From: Desulfosporosinus acidiphilus SJ4
GTDB taxonomy: Bacteria > Bacillota > Desulfitobacteriia > Desulfitobacteriales > Desulfitobacteriaceae
NCBI RefSeq assembly: GCF_000255115.2
Contig: NC_018066.1
Coordinates: forward strand, 1-60,447
Length of the DNA stretch: 60,447 nucleotides
Direction of reading: 5' to 3'
This document shows, one piece after another, positions 8,554-18,143 of the stretch. The position numbers were made by a program, and so were the translations under genes. Below the pieces are notes generated by a model. That model searched no databases. It saw nothing but the letters and a program-made list of their open reading frames with translations, and had not been told where the DNA came from. Each line of letters begins with the position of its first letter. Positions within the stretch are counted from its first letter, which is position 1.

Positions 8554-8585
8554 GGGTCTGGTCCAGGCCAGACCGTCTTTTTCTA
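8554..8585 (+). terminator. Rho-independent terminator
   Basis: Stem GGTCTGG/CCAGACC with a 6-base loop, then a T-rich run (GTCTTTTTCT). It separates the 8133 gene from the 8612 gene. Confidence 0.75.
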
Positions 8586-8611
8586 AAATCTTTATTTTAG
8601 GGGGGCAGCGT

Positions 8612-8839
8612 ATGTCGATTAAGACGATGGTTAAAAAACAGGTACAGATCCATAAACCGCGCCGGGTACCGACTCCTAGGAGTCTGGTTCCTTGTCCGAA
8701 GTGTAGAGGCCATTTTACGGGGGCTATTGGCATTAATCGCTTTTATTGTGCAGAATGCTGCTGTGAATTCACTGTTGGAGAGACCAATTTGTTATTTGAC
8801 CTTACGGAAGGGGGGCTTGTAATTCAGATAGCTGGTTAA
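8612..8839 (+). CDS. Small zinc-ribbon protein
   Basis: 75 residues: a basic N-terminus (KKQVQIHKPRR) followed by a zinc ribbon with CPKCRGHF and CAECCCEF. It is possibly a nucleic-acid-binding or adaptor protein. The ATG at 8612 with GGGGGG upstream is chosen over an in-frame ATG at 8534 that lies in the previous gene and terminator. Next gene is ssb. Confidence 0.6.
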   Translation: MSIKTMVKKQVQIHKPRRVPTPRSLVPCPKCRGHFTGAIGINRFYCAECCCEFTVGETNLLFDLTEGGLVIQIAG

Positions 8840-8888
8840 AAAATTGGGTAAATCACAAATTAAATTATTTTGGAAAGGATGATTTTTA

Positions 8889-9293
8889 ATGCTTAATAAA
8901 ACGATTCTTATTGGGAGATTGACGAAGGACCCCGAATTGCGCTATACACCGACCGGAGTGGCCGTTACAAATTTTACGTTAGCGATTGATCGTAATTTTA
9001 AGAATGCACAGGGAGAACGGGACACAGACTTTATTCCTTGCGTTGTCTACAGACAACTCGCCGAGTTTGTCGCGAATTATTTAGCAAAGGGAAAAATGGC
9101 TGCCGTTGATGGGCGAATACAGGTACGTTCTTATAGCGCACAGGATGGTTCAAAACGTTGGGTTACAGAGGTTATAGGTGAAAATGTTCACCTGTTGAGT
9201 CCGAAGGATAGTGGCGGTCAAGTAGAGGACGTTCCTGGGGGGAACCAATCGTTTGGACATGAGGTTAATCTTGATGATGATATTCCGTTTTAG
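8889..9293 (+). CDS. ssb: Single-stranded DNA-binding protein
   Basis: 134 residues, one OB fold beginning [18 protein letters not shown], a short linker and the acidic tail DDDIPF that recruits partner proteins. It is slightly shorter than chromosomal SSB (about 150-170) because the linker is brief, as is common on plasmids. It would protect single strands during replication and conjugative transfer. ATG at 8889 with GGAAAGGATG upstream. Confidence 0.95.
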   Translation: MLNKTILIGRLTKDPELRYTPTGVAVTNFTLAIDRNFKNAQGERDTDFIPCVVYRQLAEFVANYLAKGKMAAVDGRIQVRSYSAQDGSKRWVTEVIGENVHLLSPKDSGGQVEDVPGGNQSFGHEVNLDDDIPF

Positions 9294-9300
9294 GCTGTTT

Positions 9301-9341
9301 CCGAAGAAGGTCCGATTTTGGTCGGACTTTCTTCGGAGCTA
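9301..9341 (+). terminator. Terminator after ssb
   Basis: Nested perfect pairing: CCGAAGAA with TTCTTCGG outside, and GTCCGA with TCGGAC inside. The inner hairpin is followed by TTTCTT. Probable end of the small-gene operon. Confidence 0.65.
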
Positions 9342-9469
9342 ATATTAAATAAAATGGTTTGTGTTGCGGATTTATTGAAATGTTTTATAAGGTTGGGAAG
9401 GGTGCTAATCGAGTTATTCGTTTCGATACTCCAAAGAAGCTTTGGGGTATGGTAAGGGAGGAACTATTT

Positions 9470-10258
9470 TTGATAAAGAAATTATGTTCTATCGGAGTTA
9501 TATTTTTATTAACTGGCTGTGGTGGAGCTGTAACCGTGAATAATGTATCAATCCCCAATAGCCAAATTGACGCTATTGTAAAGGCTCAAGAGCAGCTAAT
9601 GGGTAAGGTATCGAATGATCAGGAGAAAGCGTTACGACTAGATGTAATCAATAATGTTGTAAATCAGAACCTTTTGATCCAGGAGGCCCAAAAAAGAGGG
9701 ATTAAAGTGTCTGACAGCGAAGTGGAGAAAAATTATTCCGAAACTCTGAAAAGTTGGAATGCTAGTGGAGAAATGCAAAAATCTCTGAAAGCTCAAGGGT
9801 ATACTCTGGAAAATATGAAGGATATGGTTAAAAACCAACTTCTTATTCAAGCCCTTTCTGATTCGCTTGTTACTGTTACCGACGAAGAGCTGACGAATTT
9901 TTTTAAATCCCATTCCTATGAGTACACCACATACACGGCTTTAAAAGCTGAGGGTAAAACCGAGGCAGAGGCCAGAGAAAAGCTGAGTTCCGTAAAAGAA
10001 GTATCCCTAGGCTACTCGGAGCTGCCTCTTCAGATTCAACAAGAAATACAGGTAAATAAACTGGTTTTGAACCAACTACAAACTTTCAAACTCAATGATA
10101 AAGCTTACGAAGTCTTAAAAATAACGGCTACCGGAAATCAAACATTAGAAGAAGTTAAAAATCAAGTTGAACAGGCGTTTAGATCTCAGACAGAATCTAC
10201 AAAAGTCCAGGATTTATTGACTCAACTTAAATCAAACGCCAATATCAAGACAGACTAA
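9470..10258 (+). CDS. SurA/PrsA-like foldase lipoprotein
   Basis: 262 residues. The signal peptide ends in the lipobox LLTGC, so it should be a membrane-anchored lipoprotein outside the cell. The mature helical part (NVVNQNLLIQEAQKRGIKVS...) matches the SurA/PrsA N-terminal chaperone fold. No complete parvulin isomerase domain is obvious, so it may be chaperone only. TTG at 9470 is preceded by GGGAGGAA; upstream in-frame ATGs would place the signal peptide internally. It heads an export-related operon and could help fold the exoproteins that follow. Confidence 0.75.
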   Translation: MIKKLCSIGVIFLLTGCGGAVTVNNVSIPNSQIDAIVKAQEQLMGKVSNDQEKALRLDVINNVVNQNLLIQEAQKRGIKVSDSEVEKNYSETLKSWNASGEMQKSLKAQGYTLENMKDMVKNQLLIQALSDSLVTVTDEELTNFFKSHSYEYTTYTALKAEGKTEAEAREKLSSVKEVSLGYSELPLQIQQEIQVNKLVLNQLQTFKLNDKAYEVLKITATGNQTLEEVKNQVEQAFRSQTESTKVQDLLTQLKSNANIKTD

Positions 10259-10274
10259 AGAGAGGGGAATATTC

Positions 10275-11357
10275 ATGAAAAAGCTTATCGCTATATTTTT
10301 GGTTGCTCTGACCCTGGCGGTTCCTTCAATTGCCTTGGCTGATACAGCTCCGGACATCTCAAAAGTTCCTTATGAACGGATCTACGGAAATGATCAATAT
10401 GATACGGCTATAGCAATCGCTGATAGGCTAGGAAGCACGTCCGAATGGAACAACGGAGGGCAATTCGACGGTATTGTTCTGGCATCAGGAAACAGTTGGG
10501 AGGATGCTATCGTGGGCGCTCCTTTAGCTGAATATAAGAAAGCACCAATCCTTCTAGTGGATAGTTCGCCGGACATGGCTACAAGCCAAAAAACGTTAGA
10601 TTATATGTCCAAGCACTTAGCAACGGATAAAGACATTTACATTCTCGGCGGGACTGTGGTGGTGCCTACGACCTTCGAGGAAAAACTTGCTTCTATGGGC
10701 TATACAAATATTCATCGAATAGGTGGAAAAGATGCACCGGAAACATCGTTACTGGTTGCACAACAGTATCCAAACAATATGTATGAAGTGTATTTCGCGG
10801 GTTTGAATAATTTTGGGGACGCGCTGAGCTGTGCCGCAGATTCGGCATATTGGGGTTATCCGATTTTACTTGTTGACGATAATGGACTTTCAAAAGATCA
10901 ATCAGATTTTGCGTCAAAATTCAACATCAGAATGGCCTTCGGAAACATATCAGATACGGTATCACTGAAGACGGAATATGCTGGAGACAAAAATTTTGTG
11001 ACATTTAAAGGAACAAATGTATATGATACAAACGCTAAAAGAACTCAACGTCATTACAGTGATTCTATAGTTTATGTGGTTCAAGGAGAAAAGTTTATGG
11101 ATGGTCTTGCGGGTGCAGTTTTGGCTGCAAGACATAAAGGATATATTATTCTGACAGATCCTAACTCGGTGTTGCCTGAAACCGAAGTAGCATTGAAGGA
11201 CCTGGCCTATGAAGAACATGATCCTGTATGGAGAGGCACGAAAAGCTTTTATCCTAATTTAGTGGTTTTCGGTGGTCCGGGTGCTGTATCGGACAGTGTA
11301 GTGACAAGCATCCGTCAGATATTAGCTAGTAATTGGGAGTATAATGACAACTGGTAA
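10275..11357 (+). CDS. Cell-wall-binding repeat 2 (CWB2) protein
   Basis: 360 residues. A signal peptide ends in IALADTA, then tandem CWB2-type modules are seen: YERIYGNDQYDTAIAIA, VLASGNSWEDAIVGAPLA, PILLVDS and IYILGGTVVVP, then a second set beginning HRIGGKDAPETSLLVA and a third near the end (VVFGGPGAVSDSV). CWB2 trimers anchor proteins non-covalently to wall polymers in Clostridia and Bacilli. No enzymatic domain is attached. It lies in one operon with the foldase lipoprotein and the giant RCC1 protein, so it may serve as a wall anchor for that export set. Confidence 0.85.
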   Translation: MKKLIAIFLVALTLAVPSIALADTAPDISKVPYERIYGNDQYDTAIAIADRLGSTSEWNNGGQFDGIVLASGNSWEDAIVGAPLAEYKKAPILLVDSSPDMATSQKTLDYMSKHLATDKDIYILGGTVVVPTTFEEKLASMGYTNIHRIGGKDAPETSLLVAQQYPNNMYEVYFAGLNNFGDALSCAADSAYWGYPILLVDDNGLSKDQSDFASKFNIRMAFGNISDTVSLKTEYAGDKNFVTFKGTNVYDTNAKRTQRHYSDSIVYVVQGEKFMDGLAGAVLAARHKGYIILTDPNSVLPETEVALKDLAYEEHDPVWRGTKSFYPNLVVFGGPGAVSDSVVTSIRQILASNWEYNDNW

Positions 11358-11371
11358 AGGAGAAAAATAAT

Positions 11372-12196
11372 ATGAAGAGTTTCAAGAAAAGGACAGTAGC
11401 TGTCATGGCTACTGTCTTTTCTATCGTTATTTTAGGTTTAGCTGGTTATTTTGGCCATGACGCATATGAAAATCATGAAATTAAATCTGTTGCAACGCAG
11501 TATTTGAATAGTTTAGATACATGTGTTTCGCTTGAGAACTTTGATGCAACGATAAAAAGTATATCCACGGATGATTTCGTAAAGAGAAACCTTTCGAGTT
11601 TGAATGATTCCTTTAAAAACCGCAAAAAGCTAAATCCCAAAATAGATAAGATCCTTTTCGTCGATCGTAGGAAAAACGCATTGGAAGTATGCATCTACTA
11701 TACTGGGCATCCAGAGGGTGTGAATTATCCTACGTTAGGGCAGTTAAATCTAGTCCTTTTCAAGGAGGCCGGTGGGTGGAAGGTTCAAGATGCTCACTTC
11801 ATGAACCGATCTGACCGACCGATCCCGGCCAACGGAGATATTGAAAGACAAAATCAAGTTGCTCGGTATAGTCTTCTCTTGAACGATTTAAATCAGTTAC
11901 TCGATTCCAGAATGCAGGGAAATTTACAAGAGTATGAAGCTTTGTTTTCCGAGAAGTCGAATTTACCAAAGTATGAGAAACTTTTCAAAGATGAGAAAGA
12001 GTATTTAGCCCAAAATAACTTAAAGTTGACCCTGGTGAATTGCGGTTTGTTAGTGAATAGCTCCACTGATCAGGAAGCGTTGGCCACGGTACTCTTGAAT
12101 CAATCCATAGGTAAAGACATGAAATCAATTCCACCTCTGAAAATCAAATTCGTTTTCGAAATGGGCAAGTGGAAAATCTCAGATATATATAGTTAG
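11372..12196 (+). CDS. Hypothetical membrane-anchored protein
   Basis: 274 residues. One N-terminal membrane helix (residues 8-28) and an extracellular domain that looks like two repeats of a cystatin/NTF2-like fold (both ending in a GG/GKWK strand: AGGWKVQDAHF and MGKWKISDIYS). No family assigned. ATG at 11372 with AAAGGAGAAA. It is cotranscribed between the CWB2 protein and the RCC1 exoprotein. Confidence 0.6.
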   Translation: MKSFKKRTVAVMATVFSIVILGLAGYFGHDAYENHEIKSVATQYLNSLDTCVSLENFDATIKSISTDDFVKRNLSSLNDSFKNRKKLNPKIDKILFVDRRKNALEVCIYYTGHPEGVNYPTLGQLNLVLFKEAGGWKVQDAHFMNRSDRPIPANGDIERQNQVARYSLLLNDLNQLLDSRMQGNLQEYEALFSEKSNLPKYEKLFKDEKEYLAQNNLKLTLVNCGLLVNSSTDQEALATVLLNQSIGKDMKSIPPLKIKFVFEMGKWKISDIYS

Positions 12197-12212
12197 AGGG
12201 GAGGTTTTTTTA

Positions 12213-15200
12213 ATGCTTAAAAGATTAAGCATTATTTTTTCGTCCATTGTAATTCTCTTTCTTTTTGCTTGTTCTGCAGTTTATGCAGATACTATTTTCG
12301 GAGCAAGTGGGGATGTCCCTGATGTAGGGAGTAACTATACGGTCGTACCAATTGATGGCCTTGCTCAAGCGAATCAGGCTGTCAACCAGATGGTTACTGC
12401 CCTCAACAACGGTGAGCATATCATCATTGCGGGTGGTACAGGTGGGTCGGTCACGTCTTCCATGATCCAGAGCGTGATGAGCCAGGTTAAGCCTAATGGG
12501 GGGTCTATTACGGTTGTCGCAGGGATAGCCAGCGATCAGACATATACGATGATGCAGCAGTACACCTCTAAGCAGACAGTGAGCGTTCCAGGTAATGGCA
12601 CTGGAAATCAAACACCCAACTCAAATGCCTCGACCTACGGATATGCTTCTCAACCTGGCGGCTCATGGACGGGTACTTCTATCACGGCCTATAACTATGG
12701 CCAAACTCTTCTGACAAGTACAGCCCCAGGAAACACAACTGGCGGCCTTTTAAATTATAAATTTCCAACAGTTCCGGTTTATGTTGCTCCACCACCGTTC
12801 TTTCCTCCGAGACCCTCAATAGTCGGTTCAGTAAGCAGTCACGATGCCTACCCTGGGCAGGTATTGACTCTTAAGGCTACATTAGGGAGTGCAACAACTT
12901 CGGGGCGAGCAGTAGATAATATGGGAAACACAGTTCAAATAACTAGCACAGGCAATTTCAGCTATACCGTGCCATCTAATATGAAGATCGGAGATACAAT
13001 AACCTTTACCTTCTACGCTTCAAACCAATGGATCGATAACATAATGGGTAATACGGATTACACTTTTGTAGAAAATAACATGACTGTGACTGCAACGGCT
13101 AATCCAAAAACATTGGCTCCGACAGAATGGACTTCTTTATCAGCAAACACCACTGGTTTTTCAAATAAAGTTACGGCTTTGGCGCAGCCTGTACAAATAG
13201 ACGCAACTAAATCAACTATAGCAGCTGGTTCAGGTCATACATTAGCAGTACGTTCAGATTCTACAGTATGGTCAGCAGGAAGTAATACTTTCGGGCAACT
13301 AGGTAATAATTCTACCGCTAATAGCAGCACCCCGGTACAAGTATCAGGTCTATCGAGCATAGTAGGAGTAAGTGCCGGAGATTCAACTAGTATGGCACTT
13401 AGATCAGATGGTATTGTATTCGTTTGGGGTAGAGGTACCGAAGGGCAATTAGGTAACGGAACATATTCAAATAGCTCGACACCGGTACAGGTCCCAGGGC
13501 TATCCAACATAGTATCAATTAGCTGTGGTGGATACCATTGTATGGCACTTCGAAAAGATGGGGCTGTATTTGTATGGGGTTATGGATATAACGGAGAACT
13601 TGGAAATAATACTTATTCGTGTAGTGCAACGCCATTACAAGTACAAAACTTACCAAAAATAACCTGTATAGGTGCTGGTGCTTATCACTGTTTAGCTGTG
13701 GCATATGATGGAACCTGTTGGTCATGGGGTTACAACAATTACGGTCAATTAGGTGACGGAACAACCACAAATAGAAGTATACCAGTACAAGTTATAGGAA
13801 TCACGAATGCAAAGTTTGTATCTGGAGGTATGTATCACTCAGTACTACAGAGCACTGACGGGTCATTTTATGGCTGGGGATGGAACGCATATGGGCAACT
13901 GGGCAAAGGGGATAACGGAGATTCATATGTACCAGCTGGAATGGTAGGATGGTCAGGTCAATCAATTGTAGCCTGCGGTTACAGTACTACAATTATAGGT
14001 AACGACAATACGGTGTACTCCACAGGTTACGGCGGAGACGGTCAATTAGGAAATGGCACAAATAACACATCATATACATTTGTGAGTACAGGATTAATAA
14101 ACACATTAAGAATTGCGTCAGGACCCTATGATTGCAGAACAGTATTAGCAATTACGGCAGATTATTCGGCGCATGTATGGGGACAAAATGCCTATGGACA
14201 GTATGGCGATATGAATACGGTCAATAGTAATACGCCAACAGATTATGCTTCAACGAAAAATATAGCTAAGGCATTGTCTGTTAATCAGCAAAATGACCAG
14301 TATTCGATGCTGCTAAAATCTGACGGATCAGTATGGGCATGGGGGAATAATGGAGAATATCAGCTTGGAATAGCAGGTAGTAACGGTACAGACATATGGA
14401 CACCTACAGAGGTAACTACAGGTATGGTAGATATAGCCATGCCTGGAGGAGGTTATACCTACAATACGTATGGTGTAAAATCTGATGGGACTGTGTGGGC
14501 TTGGGGGCAGTGCTCTGAAATTTATGTAGGGTGGGGACGCAATCAAACGTTTGAAGGTGAGGGGCCACCGGTACAAGTAACTGCTCTCAATAATATAGCG
14601 TCAATTTCAACCGGAAATGGGGCTTTGTATTTTGTAAAAAAAGATGGTACTGTCTGTGATATCAATGGTAATGTAATACCTGGTACAGCTAATATAATAA
14701 AAGCTTCTACGTCTTTATACGGAATGGTTACAATGTTAAAATCTGATGGAACTGTGTGGTCTTACGGCACTGACTCGTCTGGTAATGGTGGTTTAGGTGG
14801 AGCATCACCAACTTCAAATGCTGTGCAAATACCAGGACTATCAGGAATAATAGATATAGCAGACAACAGCAATAATGTCCTAGCTTTAAAATCCGATGGA
14901 ACGGTCTATCACTGGGGTGGGATATGGGACACTATTCATGGGGTGGAGGTCTATGGTTCAAGTACGCCTTCATTAGTATCTGGATTATCTAATATAAAAT
15001 ATTTATATATTGGCGAATGGACCCTATACGCTATAGATGGTAACGGTAATGGTTGGCGATGGGGGTGGTTTACAGACTCCTCTGGCCACGCAAGTTTAAC
15101 CTATCCACCTGTCAGCACTTCAACAATATTACCATATGGCATATACGCTTTAAACAGCTCCTCTTATACTACAATCCCAAATAATATATTTAAATTGTGT

Positions 15201-17945
15201 GAAAATGTTAATGGCGAACTCTCGTTTATCCCAACCAATGGAACTATCGCATCAGTAAATTTATTTGCAAATAATTCTATAACATACTCAATAGGTTCAA
15301 CATCATCATACACGCCAATAACAATAAACTTTACTCCTAGTGATTACTCCTATCCTCAATCAAATTCCTGGACAGCGAGTTTACAAATACCCATCAATGC
15401 ACCAATTAATTCACAGGTAATTGTTAATGTGACCTCGCAGTCACCTTGGCTTAATACTAGTGACTCTAAACACCAATCAGTATCTACTTCAATTGTGTTA
15501 AATATCAAAAATACAATAAAGTTATCGAATGCAAGTACTTCGGCAACTCATGTATCTCCTGGACAAACAATTACAGTATCCACGGCATCTACAGGTTATG
15601 CGTTAGGTGTTGTTGCTTACGGGACAAATCCATCTAATCCGAGTAATCCAATAGCTTTCAATATGAATGCTAATACGGCGGTCGCGACGATCCCCAAGGA
15701 TAATACGTGGTGGGTTAATTTCACCATTCCTTCAAATGCACCAACGGGAGCCTATACTATTTGGTTAGTAGGATACAACAATGTATTTATTAATCAGCCT
15801 AATAGTGTACCACTCTACTTAAATGTTACAGTAGGTTCTCCACCATTAGAAATAACAAGTGTAAGCGCGACTGATCCAGTTTGGTCGCATCGATCAAATC
15901 TCAATTTGATTAATGCTACTGATCTAAGTACCTTCTCTACATGGAATTCTTCAGATGGTTGGCAATCAGTAGGTGTTCAACAATCGGATGGATTTTGGCA
16001 AGTGCCAAGAGTAAGTAGATCAGGTAACACAAATTCTGAGATTTTAATGTCTAATCAGTATTCGGTTACAGCTGGACAAACATACACTGAATCGTTTTTG
16101 TATAAAACAGATGGTACCGATAATTCGGATATACAAATCGTATTTTGGACCGGTCCTCGATGGGTAGCTGTCCCGGCAACGGTTACTAATCTAGGGAACG
16201 GTATAAAACAGGCCACAGCATCATTTACAATAAACTCAGGTGAGACAACGCTAAGGGCTTTAGACACGCTGCCGCCTTCGGGAAATTGGAATAACATTTC
16301 ATTTGCCAATGGACAGTTATACCTTTCCAACCAAAATATTGTTACTGTTTACGCAACGACATCCGGTTCAACTGATCATATTAATATTTCGGTATCCGGA
16401 CAAGCACAAACAAACGGTGTAATCAATCCCTATTCTATTGCACTTCCGAATATGCTCAGTAGTAATAAAACCAATTGGTATATCACCTATCAGGTACCAG
16501 ATAATGTACCAGACGGAAGCCCTCTCACATTTGCTTTAACAGCGGTTTCCCCCTCTGGCGTATCTTACGGGCCAGTTTATACGGCTGTTACCGTAGCTCG
16601 TCATTTAGACGTATTTGGACATGTCAGTACACAAACTGCATCCCCAGGTCAAGTAGTTCCTATAGATGCGACAACCAATGGTTATGCAAGCTCTGTTACA
16701 GTTCAGGATAATTTCTCAAGTTCGAGTGTTTCCCTTAATCCTATTGGCTCAATTACGTCTGCTGGAAACATGTGGACAGGCAGCTATACTATCCCGCCAA
16801 GTGCAAGGATCGGACAGTCAATTACCTTAACATATACCCCAAAAGACGTTAATAATGGAACTGCGTTTACAGGGAATCCGGATCAAAAAACAATTCTAGT
16901 TGTAAATAACCCTCAAATTATTTCGACAACATTTAACCAAACCTATCCCTATGCTGGAGCTACTACAGGGGCACCAACAGGGACCGTGGATGCAATTGTA
17001 CTCACTTCAGGATGGATCAATTCCCTCAATGTGAGTTGGGACACATCCTATTCTATTCCAGCGACAAGTTACATTGATATTGATAGTAAAGGAACGAGAC
17101 AGTGGACGATTAAGGGGCTTACAGTACCGGCAAATGCGGATGTGAGCAATGTGATTCCTACGTATCTGAATATAAGAGCTCAAACGCCTTATATTGAACA
17201 GTCAACAGGGGGCTATCAGACGGTAACAGGTACAGCAACGCTTCCGATTGCCAATACGATTGTCACTACGGCTCAACAGTTAGCTAATCCTGTGATCAAT
17301 GTCTCAGCAGGTCCAGCGACGGTTACAATCACTGTTAAAACAACTGGCTACGCAACTCAGGCTTGGGCCAAGACAATCTCAGGAACTACAATTCAGGTTG
17401 GTTCAACCGTCACTGGGACAATTCCTTACTCAAATACCTTTACCGGCACCTATACGGTACCTCAAGGCACGCCAAGTCAGATATTTGAGATCCCAGTATG
17501 GGCCACAAACACAACTGCCTTTGTGAACCAACCTCAATCAAATCTAGATTATATTGATTTGAATATCGGTGGGTTGCCATCTATCTTTTCAGCGAGTTTG
17601 AACCCATATACTATTAATCTACCGGCTACTGAAGCAGATCGAACAATAACACTCTATACACAGACGACAGGTCAGGTATCCGGTGTTCAAGTGAGCTTGT
17701 CTGTAAACGGCGGTCCGTCCGTGATCCTGCCTTCAGGGACCATGGCGGCTACATCAGGATCGGCACCAGGGTTAGTAAATTGGCAGGGCTCATACGTTGT
17801 CGATCCAAGTACACCGGATCAAACGCAGCTTACCTTTACGTTTCAGGCTAAAGATTCTGGAGGGAATCCTAGCGGTCCGACAATTACCCCTCATTATGTA
17901 ACGGTCTTTCATGCCAAACCACCAATAGTAGTTATCACACACTGA
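12213..17945 (+). CDS. Giant RCC1-repeat and Ig-like exoprotein (putative adhesin)
   Basis: 1910 residues with a signal peptide ending VYADT. After a domain of about 100 residues resembling a CWB2 half-module, about twelve RCC1-type repeats run from residue 335 to 960. Recurrent phrases are WGYNNYGQLGDGTT, HCMALRKDGAVFVWG and TPVQV, enough for one and a half to two beta-propellers. The rest (about 1000-1900) is a chain of Ig-like beta domains recognisable by repeated YTVP/FTIP...A strands, with a carbohydrate-binding-like insertion near 1225-1390. No LPxTG or membrane anchor at the end (VVITH). Surface attachment might rely on the N-terminal module. A role in adhesion is inferred from size, secretion and the adjoining pilus genes. 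Confidence 0.85.
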   Translation: MLKRLSIIFSSIVILFLFACSAVYADTIFGASGDVPDVGSNYTVVPIDGLAQANQAVNQMVTALNNGEHIIIAGGTGGSVTSSMIQSVMSQVKPNGGSITVVAGIASDQTYTMMQQYTSKQTVSVPGNGTGNQTPNSNASTYGYASQPGGSWTGTSITAYNYGQTLLTSTAPGNTTGGLLNYKFPTVPVYVAPPPFFPPRPSIVGSVSSHDAYPGQVLTLKATLGSATTSGRAVDNMGNTVQITSTGNFSYTVPSNMKIGDTITFTFYASNQWIDNIMGNTDYTFVENNMTVTATANPKTLAPTEWTSLSANTTGFSNKVTALAQPVQIDATKSTIAAGSGHTLAVRSDSTVWSAGSNTFGQLGNNSTANSSTPVQVSGLSSIVGVSAGDSTSMALRSDGIVFVWGRGTEGQLGNGTYSNSSTPVQVPGLSNIVSISCGGYHCMALRKDGAVFVWGYGYNGELGNNTYSCSATPLQVQNLPKITCIGAGAYHCLAVAYDGTCWSWGYNNYGQLGDGTTTNRSIPVQVIGITNAKFVSGGMYHSVLQSTDGSFYGWGWNAYGQLGKGDNGDSYVPAGMVGWSGQSIVACGYSTTIIGNDNTVYSTGYGGDGQLGNGTNNTSYTFVSTGLINTLRIASGPYDCRTVLAITADYSAHVWGQNAYGQYGDMNTVNSNTPTDYASTKNIAKALSVNQQNDQYSMLLKSDGSVWAWGNNGEYQLGIAGSNGTDIWTPTEVTTGMVDIAMPGGGYTYNTYGVKSDGTVWAWGQCSEIYVGWGRNQTFEGEGPPVQVTALNNIASISTGNGALYFVKKDGTVCDINGNVIPGTANIIKASTSLYGMVTMLKSDGTVWSYGTDSSGNGGLGGASPTSNAVQIPGLSGIIDIADNSNNVLALKSDGTVYHWGGIWDTIHGVEVYGSSTPSLVSGLSNIKYLYIGEWTLYAIDGNGNGWRWGWFTDSSGHASLTYPPVSTSTILPYGIYALNSSSYTTIPNNIFKLCENVNGELSFIPTNGTIASVNLFANNSITYSIGSTSSYTPITINFTPSDYSYPQSNSWTASLQIPINAPINSQVIVNVTSQSPWLNTSDSKHQSVSTSIVLNIKNTIKLSNASTSATHVSPGQTITVSTASTGYALGVVAYGTNPSNPSNPIAFNMNANTAVATIPKDNTWWVNFTIPSNAPTGAYTIWLVGYNNVFINQPNSVPLYLNVTVGSPPLEITSVSATDPVWSHRSNLNLINATDLSTFSTWNSSDGWQSVGVQQSDGFWQVPRVSRSGNTNSEILMSNQYSVTAGQTYTESFLYKTDGTDNSDIQIVFWTGPRWVAVPATVTNLGNGIKQATASFTINSGETTLRALDTLPPSGNWNNISFANGQLYLSNQNIVTVYATTSGSTDHINISVSGQAQTNGVINPYSIALPNMLSSNKTNWYITYQVPDNVPDGSPLTFALTAVSPSGVSYGPVYTAVTVARHLDVFGHVSTQTASPGQVVPIDATTNGYASSVTVQDNFSSSSVSLNPIGSITSAGNMWTGSYTIPPSARIGQSITLTYTPKDVNNGTAFTGNPDQKTILVVNNPQIISTTFNQTYPYAGATTGAPTGTVDAIVLTSGWINSLNVSWDTSYSIPATSYIDIDSKGTRQWTIKGLTVPANADVSNVIPTYLNIRAQTPYIEQSTGGYQTVTGTATLPIANTIVTTAQQLANPVINVSAGPATVTITVKTTGYATQAWAKTISGTTIQVGSTVTGTIPYSNTFTGTYTVPQGTPSQIFEIPVWATNTTAFVNQPQSNLDYIDLNIGGLPSIFSASLNPYTINLPATEADRTITLYTQTTGQVSGVQVSLSVNGGPSVILPSGTMAATSGSAPGLVNWQGSYVVDPSTPDQTQLTFTFQAKDSGGNPSGPTITPHYVTVFHAKPPIVVITH

Positions 17946-17955
17946 TTATGAATTA

Positions 17956-17986
17956 CGCGACGGGTTTCCGTCGCGTTTCTTTTTTT
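17956..17986 (+). terminator. Strong terminator after the exoprotein operon
   Basis: Stem CGCGACGG/CCGTCGCG with a GTTT loop, followed immediately by a long T-run. It ends the 9470-17945 operon. The 150 bases after it are AT-rich with no further feature. Confidence 0.88.
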
Positions 17987-18143
17987 ACGGAGCAAAGAAA
18001 ACTAAGAACTGAAAACAAAATCACCTCTAATCTAATATAATTTTTTAATGTTCATATTTCAATATTTATTAATTAAGTGTATCTTTAATAGAGAGTGCCT
18101 ATAAGTCTGCTTGATAGCTTGGACTGAGACGGAGGTTAAAAGA

